DNA of 64,000 nucleotides from Candidatus Thiodiazotropha sp. (ex Codakia rugifera) (GTDB lineage: Bacteria; Pseudomonadota; Gammaproteobacteria; Chromatiales; Chromatiaceae), in the NCBI GenBank assembly GCA_025656675.1, contig JAHXHN010000003.1, positions 372,001 to 436,000 on the forward strand, read 5' to 3'. The translations under genes and the position numbers were made by a program. The notes under the pieces are model-generated. The model did no database searches. It had not been told where the DNA came from and worked only from the letters and a program-made list of their open reading frames with translations. Shown piece after piece: positions 48,011 through 57,625 of the stretch (position 1 is the stretch's first letter; each line of letters begins with the position of its first letter).

Positions 48011-48940
48011 CTAGAGCGCTTGATCAACTACGTCCACTATATGGCGTAGGTTATATATGGAATCTATTTGATCGCTACTCAATTTGTCGAATTTTTTCGT
48101 TCTCTGATACGCATGCAGGACAGATACACCATGCGGGTCAGTACCTGCGTGCAATAGGATTTCTTCAAGACGCTTACGAATGACTGGATCAATATCCTGG
48201 CGCACCATTTCAACTGCGCGTATTATTGAGGGGGTACGTAAAAAGATAGAAAAATTTGTTCGATATTTTGAGGGAAGATGATCCTCCTTGTCCCAATCCA
48301 GGTTACTAAAAGCGCCTGCATCGACGATACCCTTATCTACCAGGGTTGCAATATTGATCTCTTCCCTCGCAAAAACAAAACCGACCCTATCGGCTGGCGG
48401 TTTTTCTCTGATGCTACTCAGTTTAATTAATCTCAATCCCTTTTCTAACATGGCGTTGACGGGCAGGTAAAAGGCTGATGTAGAAGCAGGATCCTCAAGT
48501 GCGATAACCTTCCCCCTCAGATCTTCCAATTTATTAATATTTGATTGTTTTCGTGAAAAAAATACAGAGTGGTATTCAGGGACACCTTTTTTCCATTTTC
48601 GCAGCAGTATTTCTGCTCCACTTTTGTCGTGTAAATATGCGGCGGCAATGGGTGTTTCGGTCACCCAATCCACTTCACCTCTACGTACCATATCGGCCAG
48701 CTGTTCCTTACTCCTGGCCATCCTGATCTTGGCCTTTCTAATACCTATGTCATGCATTCTCTTAACTACATACTTCACCATAGGCTTAAGGTATCGATAG
48801 TGTTTTTTTGGATTATGGCTGATTTTTCCTATCACAAGGGTTTGGGGATCTTTTGAGCCTGCATGGGTTTGCAATGCCGCCACAGAACATCCGAGCATCA
48901 GCAGCAGGAGCAACCCTTTGCTAAAAGTCCCATGCCTCAT
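48011..48940 (-). CDS. PhnD-like periplasmic substrate-binding protein
   Basis: A 309-residue exported binding protein of the phosphate/phosphite/phosphonate (PhnD) class. The signal region ends in LLMLGC, a possible but imperfect lipobox. It is followed by LVIGKISHNPKKHYRYLKPMVKYV, VDWVTETPIAAAYL and VIALEDPASTSAFYLPVNAML, typical of the fold. No ABC permease or ATPase gene is next to it, which argues for a sensing role with the downstream GGDEF/EAL protein rather than transport. The gene abuts the porin gene without a gap. Confidence 0.82.
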   Translation of the reverse strand: MRHGTFSKGLLLLLMLGCSVAALQTHAGSKDPQTLVIGKISHNPKKHYRYLKPMVKYVVKRMHDIGIRKAKIRMARSKEQLADMVRRGEVDWVTETPIAAAYLHDKSGAEILLRKWKKGVPEYHSVFFSRKQSNINKLEDLRGKVIALEDPASTSAFYLPVNAMLEKGLRLIKLSSIREKPPADRVGFVFAREEINIATLVDKGIVDAGAFSNLDWDKEDHLPSKYRTNFSIFLRTPSIIRAVEMVRQDIDPVIRKRLEEILLHAGTDPHGVSVLHAYQRTKKFDKLSSDQIDSIYNLRHIVDVVDQAL

Positions 48941-50254
48941 TCAGAAATCTGCCTGAGCCCTGAACTGGATTAAAGTCGGCTCATCCTCACCATTCACATC
49001 ACCATCTGCATCGGCAAAAATATCGTTCTCCACAATGATGTAATTTGCCATAAAACGAACTTGAGGATTGAGATACCAATTGATACCTAAGGTAATATTG
49101 TCACTCGATCCACCTTCAATCCCAGCATCGTTAAGATCCAGTGTGCTATAACGGGCTGCCAACTCTACAGCACCGTAGTCATTGAGCGGTCTAATACGTC
49201 CGAATCGGCCTGATCTCTGTTTATAGTGGCGGCTCTCACCTGTCAAAAACCAACTCCCCTGAAGGTACCAACCACTGAAACCAGGGTTTTCATGTTCGTC
49301 ACGTTCCAAAAGTGCTTGAATCCATTCACCTTGGAATGAAACTGACCCCGATACCCACGCCCCCTCTAAACCAAACAGGGTTATGGAATCGCTCATGTTT
49401 AGTTTTCCGGTATCCAGATAACGTATATCGGTTAGATGAGATTCAGGGCGGGAATCAAAACGAAATTCCTGCTCATCATCTATTTTTCTATAGCTTGCGG
49501 CCAATCCCATGTGTACCACCGATCGTTGGTCAGCTAAGGGTGCGTAAGTCAATCGTCCTGTAGCTCCCCACCCTTCATCACCTTCATCATCCGCATCATC
49601 ATTATAGTCATCGCCAAATAGTCCTACAGTAATGGTGGTCTGCTCACCCACCCAGTTCATCCCAAACCCCAGACTTCGCCCAGGCGCCATAGCATTGGGT
49701 AATGCTCGTTCCATGAATGTAAGATACTTTTTACTGGTCATCTCCTCCAGACTGAAAGGCTCCTTAAAATGGCCGATGGTGTAACGCCAGGGATAGTTGG
49801 CATCGTATGCAAACCAGGCATCTTTGATATCCGCTTCTCCATCGGAAAAATCGATACTCAATTCATAGATAAAATCAGCATAAAACCGCCCTTCCAAATC
49901 CAATCGGATATCACGCAGTTCTGAGCCATTACCCAGGGTGTTTTTGTCCTCACTATAGACTGCTGCATCAACGATAATCCTACCGCCAAGTTGAAATGAA
50001 AATTCACCGTCATTGGTCGTGAATTCAACGCCACCTTTTGTCGATATCATGACATCCTGAGGTTGCGATGTGTCGTAAGCACCTGATAGTCCATCATTCT
50101 GTAAGGCAACTGTTTCACTCTGATGCTGTTGCAAAAAGCGATTACCGCTTGTCTGTGGGTCATGATCCACTGCATGAGGTATCAATACATTTTGATGCCC
50201 GAATAGCACTGAAGAGAAACAGCTGAATAACAGCATTAATATTATTTTTTTCAT
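48941..50254 (-). CDS. Phosphate-selective-type (OprP/OprO-like) porin
   Basis: A 437-residue outer-membrane beta-barrel protein with signal peptide (MKKIILMLLFSCFSSVLFG) and terminal Phe (QFRAQADF). GVEFTTNDGEFSFQLGGRIIVDA, DIRLDLEGRFYADFIYELSIDF, and GHFKEPFSLEEMTSKKYLTFMERALPNA are characteristic of OprP/OprO-like porins. ATG 50254 was chosen because it opens the signal peptide and overlaps the tatD stop (ATGA); the frame extends eight codons further inside tatD. First gene of the porin-PhnD-GGDEF/EAL group. Confidence 0.85.
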   Translation of the reverse strand: MKKIILMLLFSCFSSVLFGHQNVLIPHAVDHDPQTSGNRFLQQHQSETVALQNDGLSGAYDTSQPQDVMISTKGGVEFTTNDGEFSFQLGGRIIVDAAVYSEDKNTLGNGSELRDIRLDLEGRFYADFIYELSIDFSDGEADIKDAWFAYDANYPWRYTIGHFKEPFSLEEMTSKKYLTFMERALPNAMAPGRSLGFGMNWVGEQTTITVGLFGDDYNDDADDEGDEGWGATGRLTYAPLADQRSVVHMGLAASYRKIDDEQEFRFDSRPESHLTDIRYLDTGKLNMSDSITLFGLEGAWVSGSVSFQGEWIQALLERDEHENPGFSGWYLQGSWFLTGESRHYKQRSGRFGRIRPLNDYGAVELAARYSTLDLNDAGIEGGSSDNITLGINWYLNPQVRFMANYIIVENDIFADADGDVNGEDEPTLIQFRAQADF

Positions 50255-51060
50255 GAATGGCCGTTGACCTTTAAGCATGCCTGATTTTTAGCCAGTGGAA
50301 AGCACTGGTGGAAATTGGTGGTTGTCTGATCGGCAATGGCATCAAACTCCAGACCTTTCAACTGCGCCACGCATTCCGCAACATGTTGAACATGCATGGG
50401 TTGATTGGGTTTACCTCGATGAGGTACCGGTGTCAAATAGGGAGAGTCGGTCTCTATCAACAGTCGATCCATTGGCACCTGTTTTACCACTTCCCGTAAC
50501 TCCACAGCATTCTTAAACGTGATAATGCCGGAAAATGACACATAGAATCCCATCTCCAAGGCCTGCGCTGCCATCGGCCAATCCTCTGTAAAGCAGTGCA
50601 TCACACCGCCAATCTCATCGGCTCCCTCCTCTCGCATGATTTGGAGGGTATCTGATTTGGCATCCCTGGTATGAATAATCAGTGGCTTTTTGGCCGCTTT
50701 TGCAGCATGGATATGTTGGCGAAATCGTTCCCGTTGCCAATCGAGATCACCCTCTCCATGAAAATAGTCGAGACCAGTCTCACCGATCGCAACGACCTTA
50801 TGGGTATGGGATAATTCGAGTAATTCTTCAACAGAGGGTTCTCGACGCTCTTTATCATTGGGATGTACACCAACCGATATCGAAATCTGTGGGAAACCCG
50901 CGACCAGGGCCACCATTGCAGGCCAGGATTCCAGATCAATGGATACACATAGCATATGGCTGATTCCACTATCGAGTGTGCGGGTCACAAAGCTTGCAAA
51001 GTCTCCTCCAAATGGTTCAAGGGAGATACGATCAAGATGGCAGTGGGAATCGACTAGCAT
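50251..51060 (-). CDS. TatD-family metal-dependent DNase
   Basis: A 269-residue TIM-barrel hydrolase of the TatD/YcfH group. It starts with the metal motif DSHCHLD and has SVGVHPND, GETGLDYF, IIHTRDA, GGVMHCFTEDW and LLIETDSPYL. Family members show 3'-5' exonuclease activity on DNA. In many Gammaproteobacteria it follows tmk-holB-pilZ, as here. It overlaps the porin start by 4 nt, so the porin group may be partly co-transcribed with this housekeeping run. Confidence 0.93.
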   Translation of the reverse strand: MLVDSHCHLDRISLEPFGGDFASFVTRTLDSGISHMLCVSIDLESWPAMVALVAGFPQISISVGVHPNDKERREPSVEELLELSHTHKVVAIGETGLDYFHGEGDLDWQRERFRQHIHAAKAAKKPLIIHTRDAKSDTLQIMREEGADEIGGVMHCFTEDWPMAAQALEMGFYVSFSGIITFKNAVELREVVKQVPMDRLLIETDSPYLTPVPHRGKPNQPMHVQHVAECVAQLKGLEFDAIADQTTTNFHQCFPLAKNQACLKVNGHS

Positions 51061-51210
51061 GCTCAGAGCCTATTTAATTTCGCTATAGAGGATTGGAAGC
51101 GTTTGATTGTACATGTCTGTTACGATTCAGGACCAATGAACGTATATCTGACGGATACAGTTCACCACCTGTGTCTGCAGATTCAGGTAGTCGCCAGTAT
51201 TGTGTCTACA

Positions 51211-51558
51211 TTAGAGGGTATGCGTAGGACGGTCTGACTTCAATGCGCCAGCAAGATAGGTCTCAATCTTATTACGTGCAGCACCACCGTCTTGATCGCT
51301 GAACTGTACACCTATACCAGCTGCCCTGTTCCCTTCTGCTCCCACAGGCGTGATCCAGATTATTTTTCCAGCTACTGGCAAACGCTCAGCTTCATCCATC
51401 AGCGTCAATAACATAAAGACTTCGTCACCGAGCCTATACTGCTTAGTCGTGGGTATAAACAGTCCGCCAAATTCGACAAACTGCATGTAGGCTGCATACA
51501 AGGCGTTTTTATCCTTGATGGTAAGCGAGAGAATACCTTGTTTGGGTCCACCAGCCAT
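51211..51558 (-). CDS. pilZ: PilZ-domain type IV pilus protein
   Basis: A 115-residue PilZ-fold protein (GILSLTIKDKNALYAAYMQFVEFGGLF, then FMLLTLMDEAERLPVAGKIIW and GIGVQF). The RxxxR c-di-GMP binding motif of canonical PilZ domains is not present, as in the Pseudomonas/Xanthomonas PilZ needed for type IV pili. It lies between holB and tatD, the conserved location. It starts 20 nt before the holB stop boundary with its own ATG. Confidence 0.88.
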   Translation of the reverse strand: MAGGPKQGILSLTIKDKNALYAAYMQFVEFGGLFIPTTKQYRLGDEVFMLLTLMDEAERLPVAGKIIWITPVGAEGNRAAGIGVQFSDQDGGAARNKIETYLAGALKSDRPTHTL

Positions 51559-51577
51559 ACAATACCTAATCTTCTAT

Positions 51578-52585
51578 CTATGCCGCCTGTACAAAACAGG
51601 TATGCCAATCGATAAGTAGTTTTTCCAGCATCAGTTGCGGGTTCAAATTACTGTCCAGCAAACCCCTTGCCTGATAAACCTGGAGCAGATAGCCCTGCAA
51701 TACGCTAGAGTTTAACTTGTCGGCCGTATTCTGCAAAGCTTGAGAATGATCCTGGTTGAAGAGTGGTACGGCATTCCCGCCCTCCTTCAGACGGATGAGA
51801 TCAATCACCCACCCCGTCAGCCATTCCAGCAGCAACCCCCTGTCAAAGGCGGTCCACTGTCGGGCCAGACTGACCGGGTCCCGATGCTCTTCACCACCAA
51901 TCCCCAGAAAGCCACTCAACATCGCCTCACGGGCCTGTAGTAGTTCAGCACTATCCAGCTTCAGTGCCTTCAGTGGTGCACCGTTGGCAAGTGAGAGCAA
52001 TATCCCGGGTTCGGCGTGAGGTACCTTTTCAGCTAACCAGGCGATCGATTGCTGCCTGTCAGGGGAGTGAAACACCACTTTCTGGCAACGGCTCCTGATT
52101 GTGGGAAGTAGTCTGGTGGGCTGATCGGTCAACAGCAGAATCACTGTCCCTGGTGCAGGTTCCTCCAGGGTCTTTAACAGACTATTGGCAGCGGCATTAT
52201 TCATACGATGAGCCGGCTGTATGATAATGATTTTGTTACCACCCGAATACGAGGTCAATGAGGCTCCGGCGGTAAGCCTGCGGATCGCTTCAACCTTGAT
52301 CTCTCCACTTTTGCTCCCCTCATCCGGTTTGAGCCACTGGAAGTCGGGGTGGATAAAACTGCTCATCAACTGGCAGTGTCGACAAATACCGCAGGGATAG
52401 CCTTGGTTATCTTTATCAGGACACAGGCAGGATTGTGCAAAACTGAGTGCGAACTGTTCTTTTCCTAACCCGGGAGGTCCTGAGAGCAGTAAGGCATGAG
52501 GCAATCGCCCCTGCGTGTTGGCCTGTTGCAGGTGGTGCCACTGCTCCATCTGCCAAGGCAGAGGATGGTAATCTGTCTCATCCAC
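51578..52585 (-). CDS. holB: DNA polymerase III subunit delta'
   Basis: Clamp-loader subunit. About 335 residues with an AAA+ fold: a degenerate P-loop region LLSGPPGLGKEQFAL, a four-cysteine zinc site (CLCPDKDN...CGICRHC), sensor-1-like LLLTDQPTRLLPTIRSRCQ with the SRC motif. The start is uncertain. I use GTG 52585, which overlaps the tmk stop and gives the usual N-terminus (YHPLPWQ); the frame stays open 25 codons further inside tmk. Confidence 0.9.
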   Translation of the reverse strand: MDETDYHPLPWQMEQWHHLQQANTQGRLPHALLLSGPPGLGKEQFALSFAQSCLCPDKDNQGYPCGICRHCQLMSSFIHPDFQWLKPDEGSKSGEIKVEAIRRLTAGASLTSYSGGNKIIIIQPAHRMNNAAANSLLKTLEEPAPGTVILLLTDQPTRLLPTIRSRCQKVVFHSPDRQQSIAWLAEKVPHAEPGILLSLANGAPLKALKLDSAELLQAREAMLSGFLGIGGEEHRDPVSLARQWTAFDRGLLLEWLTGWVIDLIRLKEGGNAVPLFNQDHSQALQNTADKLNSSVLQGYLLQVYQARGLLDSNLNPQLMLEKLLIDWHTCFVQAA

Positions 52586-53237
52586 TGAGATTTTCCAGAT
52601 AGCCCTGAATAACTTCAGCGATCTGATCCTGTACCAGCTGTAAGCTTGGCGAAGCGTCAATCACCCGTACCCTATCCGGCTCCCTGGCAGCGATTTGTAA
52701 ATACCCGGTTCTGACCTTCTCAAAAAAGAGCTGTGCTTCACTTTCGAACCGGTCCGGATCTGAACGCTTACCTGCACGTTCCAATCCTCTCTCGACGGGT
52801 AGATCAAGCAGTAGTGTTAGATCGGGACGCAGTGCGCCCTGTACAAACTGCTGTAGGGTCGCAATACGTTCTGCAGATATACCACGTCCAGCCCCTTGAT
52901 AGGCAAAACTGGCATCGGTAAAACGATCGCAAAGCACCCACTTACCCTGCTCCAGCGCCGGGAGAATCTTATGCTGTAGATGTTCGGCACGCGCCGCAAA
53001 CATCAACAGCAACTCCGTGTCATCTGCCATGCCGGTATGTTTGTGTCCCAATAACAGCTCACGAATCGCTTCACCGAGTGGTGTTCCACCGGGTTCACGT
53101 GTAAACAGCACCGACTTGCCGGCCGCCTCCAGGAGTGACTGTATAAAGGCCAGGTTACTGCTTTTCCCCGCGCCTTCACCACCTTCGACGGTGATGAAGC
53201 ATCCTCTTCCAGAGGTTTTTGTGATTGTCTTTGTCAT
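52578..53237 (-). CDS. tmk: Thymidylate kinase
   Basis: Phosphorylates dTMP to dTDP. The 219-residue protein has P-loop EGGEGAGKSS, the DR(F/Y) motif CDRFTDASFAYQGAGRG and the LID-type region ERGLERAGKRSDPDRFE. It overlaps mltG upstream by 4 nt (ATGA) and holB downstream by 8 nt. Confidence 0.96.
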   Translation of the reverse strand: MTKTITKTSGRGCFITVEGGEGAGKSSNLAFIQSLLEAAGKSVLFTREPGGTPLGEAIRELLLGHKHTGMADDTELLLMFAARAEHLQHKILPALEQGKWVLCDRFTDASFAYQGAGRGISAERIATLQQFVQGALRPDLTLLLDLPVERGLERAGKRSDPDRFESEAQLFFEKVRTGYLQIAAREPDRVRVIDASPSLQLVQDQIAEVIQGYLENLSG

Positions 53238-54232
53238 CGCTTCAACAGGTACTTGCGTACTGCCTTATTATGTTCCTCCAGTGTCGCAGAGAAGGTGTGT
53301 CCACCATCTCCGGTTGCAACAAAATAGAGTGTTTTACCCGCTTCCGGATGAAGCGCCGCTTCAATCGCCGCACCACTTGGCATGGCAATGGGTGTGGGTG
53401 TCAGCCCTTTATGGACATAGGTGTTATAGGGCGTGTCTCGAGATAAATCCTTCTTGCGTATATTGCCTTTATAGCGATCACCCATTCCATAGATTACCGT
53501 GGGATCAGTCTGCAGAAGCATGCCGCGATTGAGGCGACGAACAAAAACCCCGGCGATCTTCCCACGTTCTTCAGGAATGCCTGTTTCACGCTCGATGATG
53601 GAGGCCAGAATGAGCGCCTCGTAGGGGCTCTTCAGGGGGAGCTCTTTTTCCCGCTTTTGCCAAGCCTGCGCCAATGTATCCTCCATGCGGCGGTAGGCTC
53701 GTCTCAGAAAGTCTACGTCAGTGGTGCCAAGCGGAAAATGGTAGGTGTCTGGATAGAAACGCCCTTCCGGGTGTAGATCGTCCAATCCCAGGTGTTGCAT
53801 AATCTGTTCATTCGCAACATCTTCAAGGGTATGGGTCAGATCTGGGTTACGTCTAACGGCAGCCATCATCTGTTTGAATGTCCAGCCTTCGATGATGGTC
53901 AAGGCGTGTTGTACTACCCGTGCAGAGGTCAGAATCTCTAGCAGTATCGAGGGCGTCGTCCCTTCCGGTAAATGATATTCGCCAGCCTTCAGCTCACTGG
54001 CCTGTCCACTCCAGCGTGCCATAAACCTCAACAGTAAGGGTTTATCGAGTATTTCCCGTTGCTGAAGATCATCCGCCACTCCCCTGATAGTCATGCCCGG
54101 TTGAAGTAGGTAGCTGACCCCCTCTTGTGGCAGTGCAAGCGGTTTATTGATGAACCCATCATACTCCATCCACCCCCAGGCCAGGAGAATGCTGACAGCA
54201 AATATCGCGATACCGAGCAGACGATTAAACAT
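53234..54232 (-). CDS. mltG: Endolytic murein transglycosylase MltG
   Basis: Inner-membrane enzyme that cleaves nascent peptidoglycan strands. The 332-residue protein has one N-terminal helix (about 4-22), a LysM-like region (GVSYLLQPGMTIRGVADDL), and the catalytic YceG domain with LASIIERETG (catalytic Glu) and DPTVIYGMGDRYKGN ... YNTYVHKGLTPTPIAMPS. It lies between pabC and tmk as in E. coli. Confidence 0.95.
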   Translation of the reverse strand: MFNRLLGIAIFAVSILLAWGWMEYDGFINKPLALPQEGVSYLLQPGMTIRGVADDLQQREILDKPLLLRFMARWSGQASELKAGEYHLPEGTTPSILLEILTSARVVQHALTIIEGWTFKQMMAAVRRNPDLTHTLEDVANEQIMQHLGLDDLHPEGRFYPDTYHFPLGTTDVDFLRRAYRRMEDTLAQAWQKREKELPLKSPYEALILASIIERETGIPEERGKIAGVFVRRLNRGMLLQTDPTVIYGMGDRYKGNIRKKDLSRDTPYNTYVHKGLTPTPIAMPSGAAIEAALHPEAGKTLYFVATGDGGHTFSATLEEHNKAVRKYLLKR

Positions 54233-54277
54233 AGCGCCATTCTACTGGAAAAATAGCCTGGATGAACCGTACATAGG

Positions 54278-55096
54278 TCAAAGAGCCGACCTGAGGATCT
54301 CAGCAACTGTCTGGTGTAGTCTTTGTGGAATCTTCTCAATGTTAAAACGCCGCTGATCCAGGATTGCCACAGGACAGATTCCCATCAGGGAATTGGTCAC
54401 AAAAAGCGCATCGGCCTGTTGAAAATCATCAAGTACCAGGTCGGTGATTTGTACCGGAAGAGCGAGTTGTTCTGCCTGTTCTATCACCAATTCTCTTACA
54501 ACGCCGGAGATACCCGCCTGACTGAGATCCGGTGTCAGGATTGTTTCACCCTGAATCATGAAGAGATTTGACTGAGTACCGGAAATCACCCTTTCCCTGT
54601 CATCCAGCATCAGGCTTTCAGCAATCGCTGGATCCTGCCACTCACTACGGGCCAAAACCTGTTCCAGACGGTTAAGGTGCTTTAGTCCGGCCAACTGCCT
54701 GTTTAGACTGACCCTGGTATGGCAGATGCCTAAGCGGATACCTTTGGCGAACCACTCATGAGGATATTCTGGCCAGGGATGAAGGGTGAGAATGCGTCGC
54801 GGATCAGTTGATAGCGGGGGTCTGTATCCCCTGCCCCCACTGCCGCGGGTCAATATTATTTTTAAAACGGCACGCTCATGACAGGCGCACAGGGAGAGTG
54901 CTTCCTGTTTGAGTAATTGCTTGTCGGAGGGAGGAAAGCCAAGTACCTGCTCTCCTCGAGAGAGACGCGCCATATGACGCTGCCACAGTCCCGGTTGCCC
55001 ATTAATGACTGCGAGGGTCTCAAACAGGCCATCACCATACTGCAAACCACGATCCGAGAGTGGAACCTGATCACCGGGAATGCCGTTAATCAGCAA
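54278..55096 (-). CDS. pabC: Aminodeoxychorismate lyase PabC
   Basis: PLP-dependent enzyme that forms p-aminobenzoate for folate. The 272-residue protein has the class-IV aminotransferase pattern: LINGIPGDQVPLSDRGLQYGDGLFE near the N-terminus, the PLP Lys in LAGLKHLNRLEQVLAR, and ERVISGTQSNLFMI. It lies between fabF and mltG, 13 bp after fabF. Confidence 0.93.
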   Translation of the reverse strand: MLINGIPGDQVPLSDRGLQYGDGLFETLAVINGQPGLWQRHMARLSRGEQVLGFPPSDKQLLKQEALSLCACHERAVLKIILTRGSGGRGYRPPLSTDPRRILTLHPWPEYPHEWFAKGIRLGICHTRVSLNRQLAGLKHLNRLEQVLARSEWQDPAIAESLMLDDRERVISGTQSNLFMIQGETILTPDLSQAGISGVVRELVIEQAEQLALPVQITDLVLDDFQQADALFVTNSLMGICPVAILDQRRFNIEKIPQRLHQTVAEILRSAL

Positions 55097-55109
55097 AGAG
55101 CATCCAGCG

Positions 55110-56351
55110 TCAGATTAACCGACGAAATGCAAGCGTTCCATTGGTACCGCCAAATCCAAATGAGTTGGATATCACCACATCCAGCTTCATTTCTCTTGCG
55201 CTATTGGGCACATAGTCAAGATCACAAGCTGGATCCTGGTTTTCCAGGTTAATCGTGGGTGGTACCACTTGATTGTAGAGCGCCAGAATTGTAAATACTG
55301 CCTCAGCACCACCCGCGGCACCCAACATATGGCCGGTCATCGATTTTGTAGAACTGACACACAGCTTATGAGCATGATCACCGAATGCACGCTTTACAGC
55401 CATGGTTTCGGCCACATCGCCAGCCGGGGTAGAGGTACCATGGGCGTTGATGTAATCAACTTCCTGCAAATTGATACCACCATCCTTGAGCGCCAACTCC
55501 ATGCACTTTGCAGCCCCAGAACCATCGACTGACGGGGCTGTCATATGATAGGCATCGGAATTCATGCCCATCCCAGCCAACTCGGCATAGATTTTCGCAC
55601 CGCGCGCCTTAGCCTGCTCATACTCTTCCAGCACAACCACGCCGGCTCCGTCACTCAGCACAAATCCATCTCGATCCTTGTCCCAAGGACGACTGGCGGC
55701 CTGAGGATCATCATTACGACGAGAGAGCGCTCGTGCAGCGGCAAAGCCACCCAGGCCGACAGGTGATGTTGCCATTTCAGCACCACCGGCGATCATCACA
55801 TCAGTACGACCATGACGTATCATCATCCCCGCCTCGGCGATACTGTGAGCGCCGCTACTGCATGCAGAAACAATAGAGTAGTTAGGCCCTTTCAATCCAT
55901 ACATGATCGAGAGATTGCCGGACACCATATTGATAATACTGGAGGGTACAAAAAAAGGTGAAATCTTTCGCGGACCACCATCCAGGTAGGACTGATAGCT
56001 GTTTTCGATACCCGTGATTCCACCAATACCTGAACCGATCAGAACACCGATACGCTCTGCATTGTCATCAGTTACTTCCAACCCCGCATCCTTGATCGCC
56101 TGAATACCTGCTGCAAGACCGTAATGGATAAACTTATCCATCTTCTTGGCTTCTTTCTTCGGGATGTAGTCAGTGATTTCGAAATCGTAGATCGGACCAC
56201 CAAATTGGGTCGTGAATGTTCCAACATCGAAGTGGGTAATTGGTTGGATACCGCTTTTACCGGCCAATATATTGTCCCACGAAGTAGGAATATCCAGTCC
56301 AACAGGCGCTACCATGCCTAATCCAGTAACGACAACCCTTCTTGCAGTCAT
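55110..56351 (-). CDS. fabF: 3-oxoacyl-ACP synthase II FabF
   Basis: Elongating condensing enzyme of fatty-acid synthesis. The 413-residue protein has active-site Cys164 in [12 protein letters not shown] and the two His in [11 protein letters not shown] and [15 protein letters not shown], the full C-H-H triad. It follows acpP, separated by an intrinsic terminator. Confidence 0.97.
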   Translation of the reverse strand: MTARRVVVTGLGMVAPVGLDIPTSWDNILAGKSGIQPITHFDVGTFTTQFGGPIYDFEITDYIPKKEAKKMDKFIHYGLAAGIQAIKDAGLEVTDDNAERIGVLIGSGIGGITGIENSYQSYLDGGPRKISPFFVPSSIINMVSGNLSIMYGLKGPNYSIVSACSSGAHSIAEAGMMIRHGRTDVMIAGGAEMATSPVGLGGFAAARALSRRNDDPQAASRPWDKDRDGFVLSDGAGVVVLEEYEQAKARGAKIYAELAGMGMNSDAYHMTAPSVDGSGAAKCMELALKDGGINLQEVDYINAHGTSTPAGDVAETMAVKRAFGDHAHKLCVSSTKSMTGHMLGAAGGAEAVFTILALYNQVVPPTINLENQDPACDLDYVPNSAREMKLDVVISNSFGFGGTNGTLAFRRLI

Positions 56352-56390
56352 GTAAGACTACCCCCAAATATCAGTGGTATTGCTGAAAAG

Positions 56391-56429
56391 CAAAAAGGCC
56401 GCACCCCATTCCGCAGAGCTTGGCGGCCT
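56391..56429 (-). terminator. Intrinsic terminator after acpP
   Basis: On the minus strand AGGCCGC (56429-56423) pairs with GCGGCCT (56402-56396), followed by TTTTT and a T-rich tail. It lies 25 nt after the acpP stop, before fabF, so it should limit read-through and allow acpP to be expressed well above fabF. Confidence 0.85.
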
Positions 56430-56453
56430 GATTATAAAAACTTAGCGTCCGGA

Positions 56454-56687
56454 TTAACTGTGCGCGTTGATGTAATTGACGGCCAACTGCACAGTTGTAA
56501 TCTTTTCAGCCTCTTCGTCAGGAATCTCGGTTTCGAATTCCTCTTCGAGTGCCATCACCAACTCCACTGTGTCGAGAGAGTCTGCGCCAAGATCATCAAC
56601 GAAGGAGGCTTCGAGAGTCACTTCTTCATCTTTAACGCCCAGTTGTTCTACGACAATTTTACGAACTCGTTCTACGACATCGCTCAT
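56454..56687 (-). CDS. acpP: Acyl carrier protein
   Basis: A 77-residue acidic carrier that holds growing acyl chains on a phosphopantetheine arm at Ser37 ([10 protein letters not shown]). The start at 56687 is set by AGAGGAAA upstream and by the standard [12 protein letters not shown] opening; the frame stays open 46 codons further but that stretch is not ACP-like. It lies between fabG and fabF, followed by a terminator. Confidence 0.97.
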   Translation of the reverse strand: MSDVVERVRKIVVEQLGVKDEEVTLEASFVDDLGADSLDTVELVMALEEEFETEIPDEEAEKITTVQLAVNYINAHS

Positions 56688-56813
56688 GTTATTAATTTCC
56701 TCTGAATTAACCGTCGGCCTCAAAAGGACCGATGCGGTATTGTAGTAACAAAAAACACTCGAGAAAAGCGCAATCCTCAGATGAGTCCTAGACTGCTTAA
56801 TCTGTATTAAATC

Positions 56814-56819
56814 ATTATA
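56814..56819 (-). promoter_or_regulatory. Possible acpP promoter -10 box
   Basis: A perfect TATAAT on the minus strand about 127 bp upstream of the acpP ATG. The hexamer 17 bp upstream (TAATAT) is a poor -35, so the call relies on the -10 box and on the palindrome lying directly upstream. Confidence 0.35.
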
Positions 56820-56846
56820 TAACATTAAGTTACAGAATATTATTAA

Positions 56847-56860
56847 TGTAATTCATTACA
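56847..56860. promoter_or_regulatory. Palindrome TGTAAT-TC-ATTACA upstream of acpP
   Basis: A perfect 6-bp inverted repeat with a 2-bp spacer, between fabG and the possible acpP -10 box. The position suits an activator or repressor site; it does not match the FadR or FabR consensus as I know them. Confidence 0.4.
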
Positions 56861-56881
56861 AGATATCACATACTCTTCACA

Positions 56882-57625
56882 TCAACTCATGTACATTCCA
56901 CCATTAACATGGAGTGTCTCACCCGTTATGTAGCGTCCAGTTTGCCCCGCTAGGAACAGGACAGCATTGGCAATATCATCTGGCAAACCCAATTTCTGCA
57001 ATGGAATACTCTGCTCAAGACTCTTACGTTGCACCTCGGGAAGCTCGTTTGTCATATCTGTCTCGATAAAGCCAGGCGCGACAGAATTAACAGTAATGCC
57101 TCTTGAGCCCACCTCTCGAGCCAACGAACGGGTAAAGCCGTGGATACCGGCCTTGGCGGCAGCATAGTTGGTCTGCCCGGCATTCCCCATCGCACCCACA
57201 ACAGACGAGATATTGATGATGCGTCCTTTACGCGCCTTCATCATGCCACGCAATACCGCCTTACTGAGTCGAAAGACTGATGACAAGTTTGTATTGATAA
57301 TACTCTCCCACTCATCATCCTTCATACGCATCAGGAGATTGTCCCGGGTAATCCCAGCGTTATTGACTAAGATGGTCGGATTGCCAAAATCTTTGGAGAC
57401 TGCCCCGATAAGGGCATCGATTGAACCACTTTCTACGACATCCAATACCATGCCACTGCCTTTATAACCTGCTGCCTGCATCCGTTGCGTGATCGCTTGC
57501 GCCCCCTTTTCCGAGGTCGCAGTCCCGATCACGGTTGCACCTGCCTCAGCCAGTGTATCAGCAATGGCGGCACCTATCCCACGACTGGCCCCGGTAACCA
57601 GGGCGAGCTCATTTTCCAGACTCAT
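56882..57625 (-). CDS. fabG: 3-oxoacyl-ACP reductase FabG
   Basis: NADPH-dependent reductase of fatty-acid elongation. The 247-residue SDR protein has TGASRGIG at the cofactor site, NNAG, and the catalytic Ser/Tyr/Lys region ISSVVGAMGNAGQTNYAAAK. Its start overlaps the fabD stop by 4 nt. Confidence 0.97.
   Translation of the reverse strand: MSLENELALVTGASRGIGAAIADTLAEAGATVIGTATSEKGAQAITQRMQAAGYKGSGMVLDVVESGSIDALIGAVSKDFGNPTILVNNAGITRDNLLMRMKDDEWESIINTNLSSVFRLSKAVLRGMMKARKGRIINISSVVGAMGNAGQTNYAAAKAGIHGFTRSLAREVGSRGITVNSVAPGFIETDMTNELPEVQRKSLEQSIPLQKLGLPDDIANAVLFLAGQTGRYITGETLHVNGGMYMS

Noticed and set aside
56687-56825. 46-codon N-terminal extension of the acyl carrier protein
   Set aside because: Bacterial ACPs start with MSDVVERV-type sequence; the ATG at 56687 has a good ribosome binding site and the extension runs through the promoter region.
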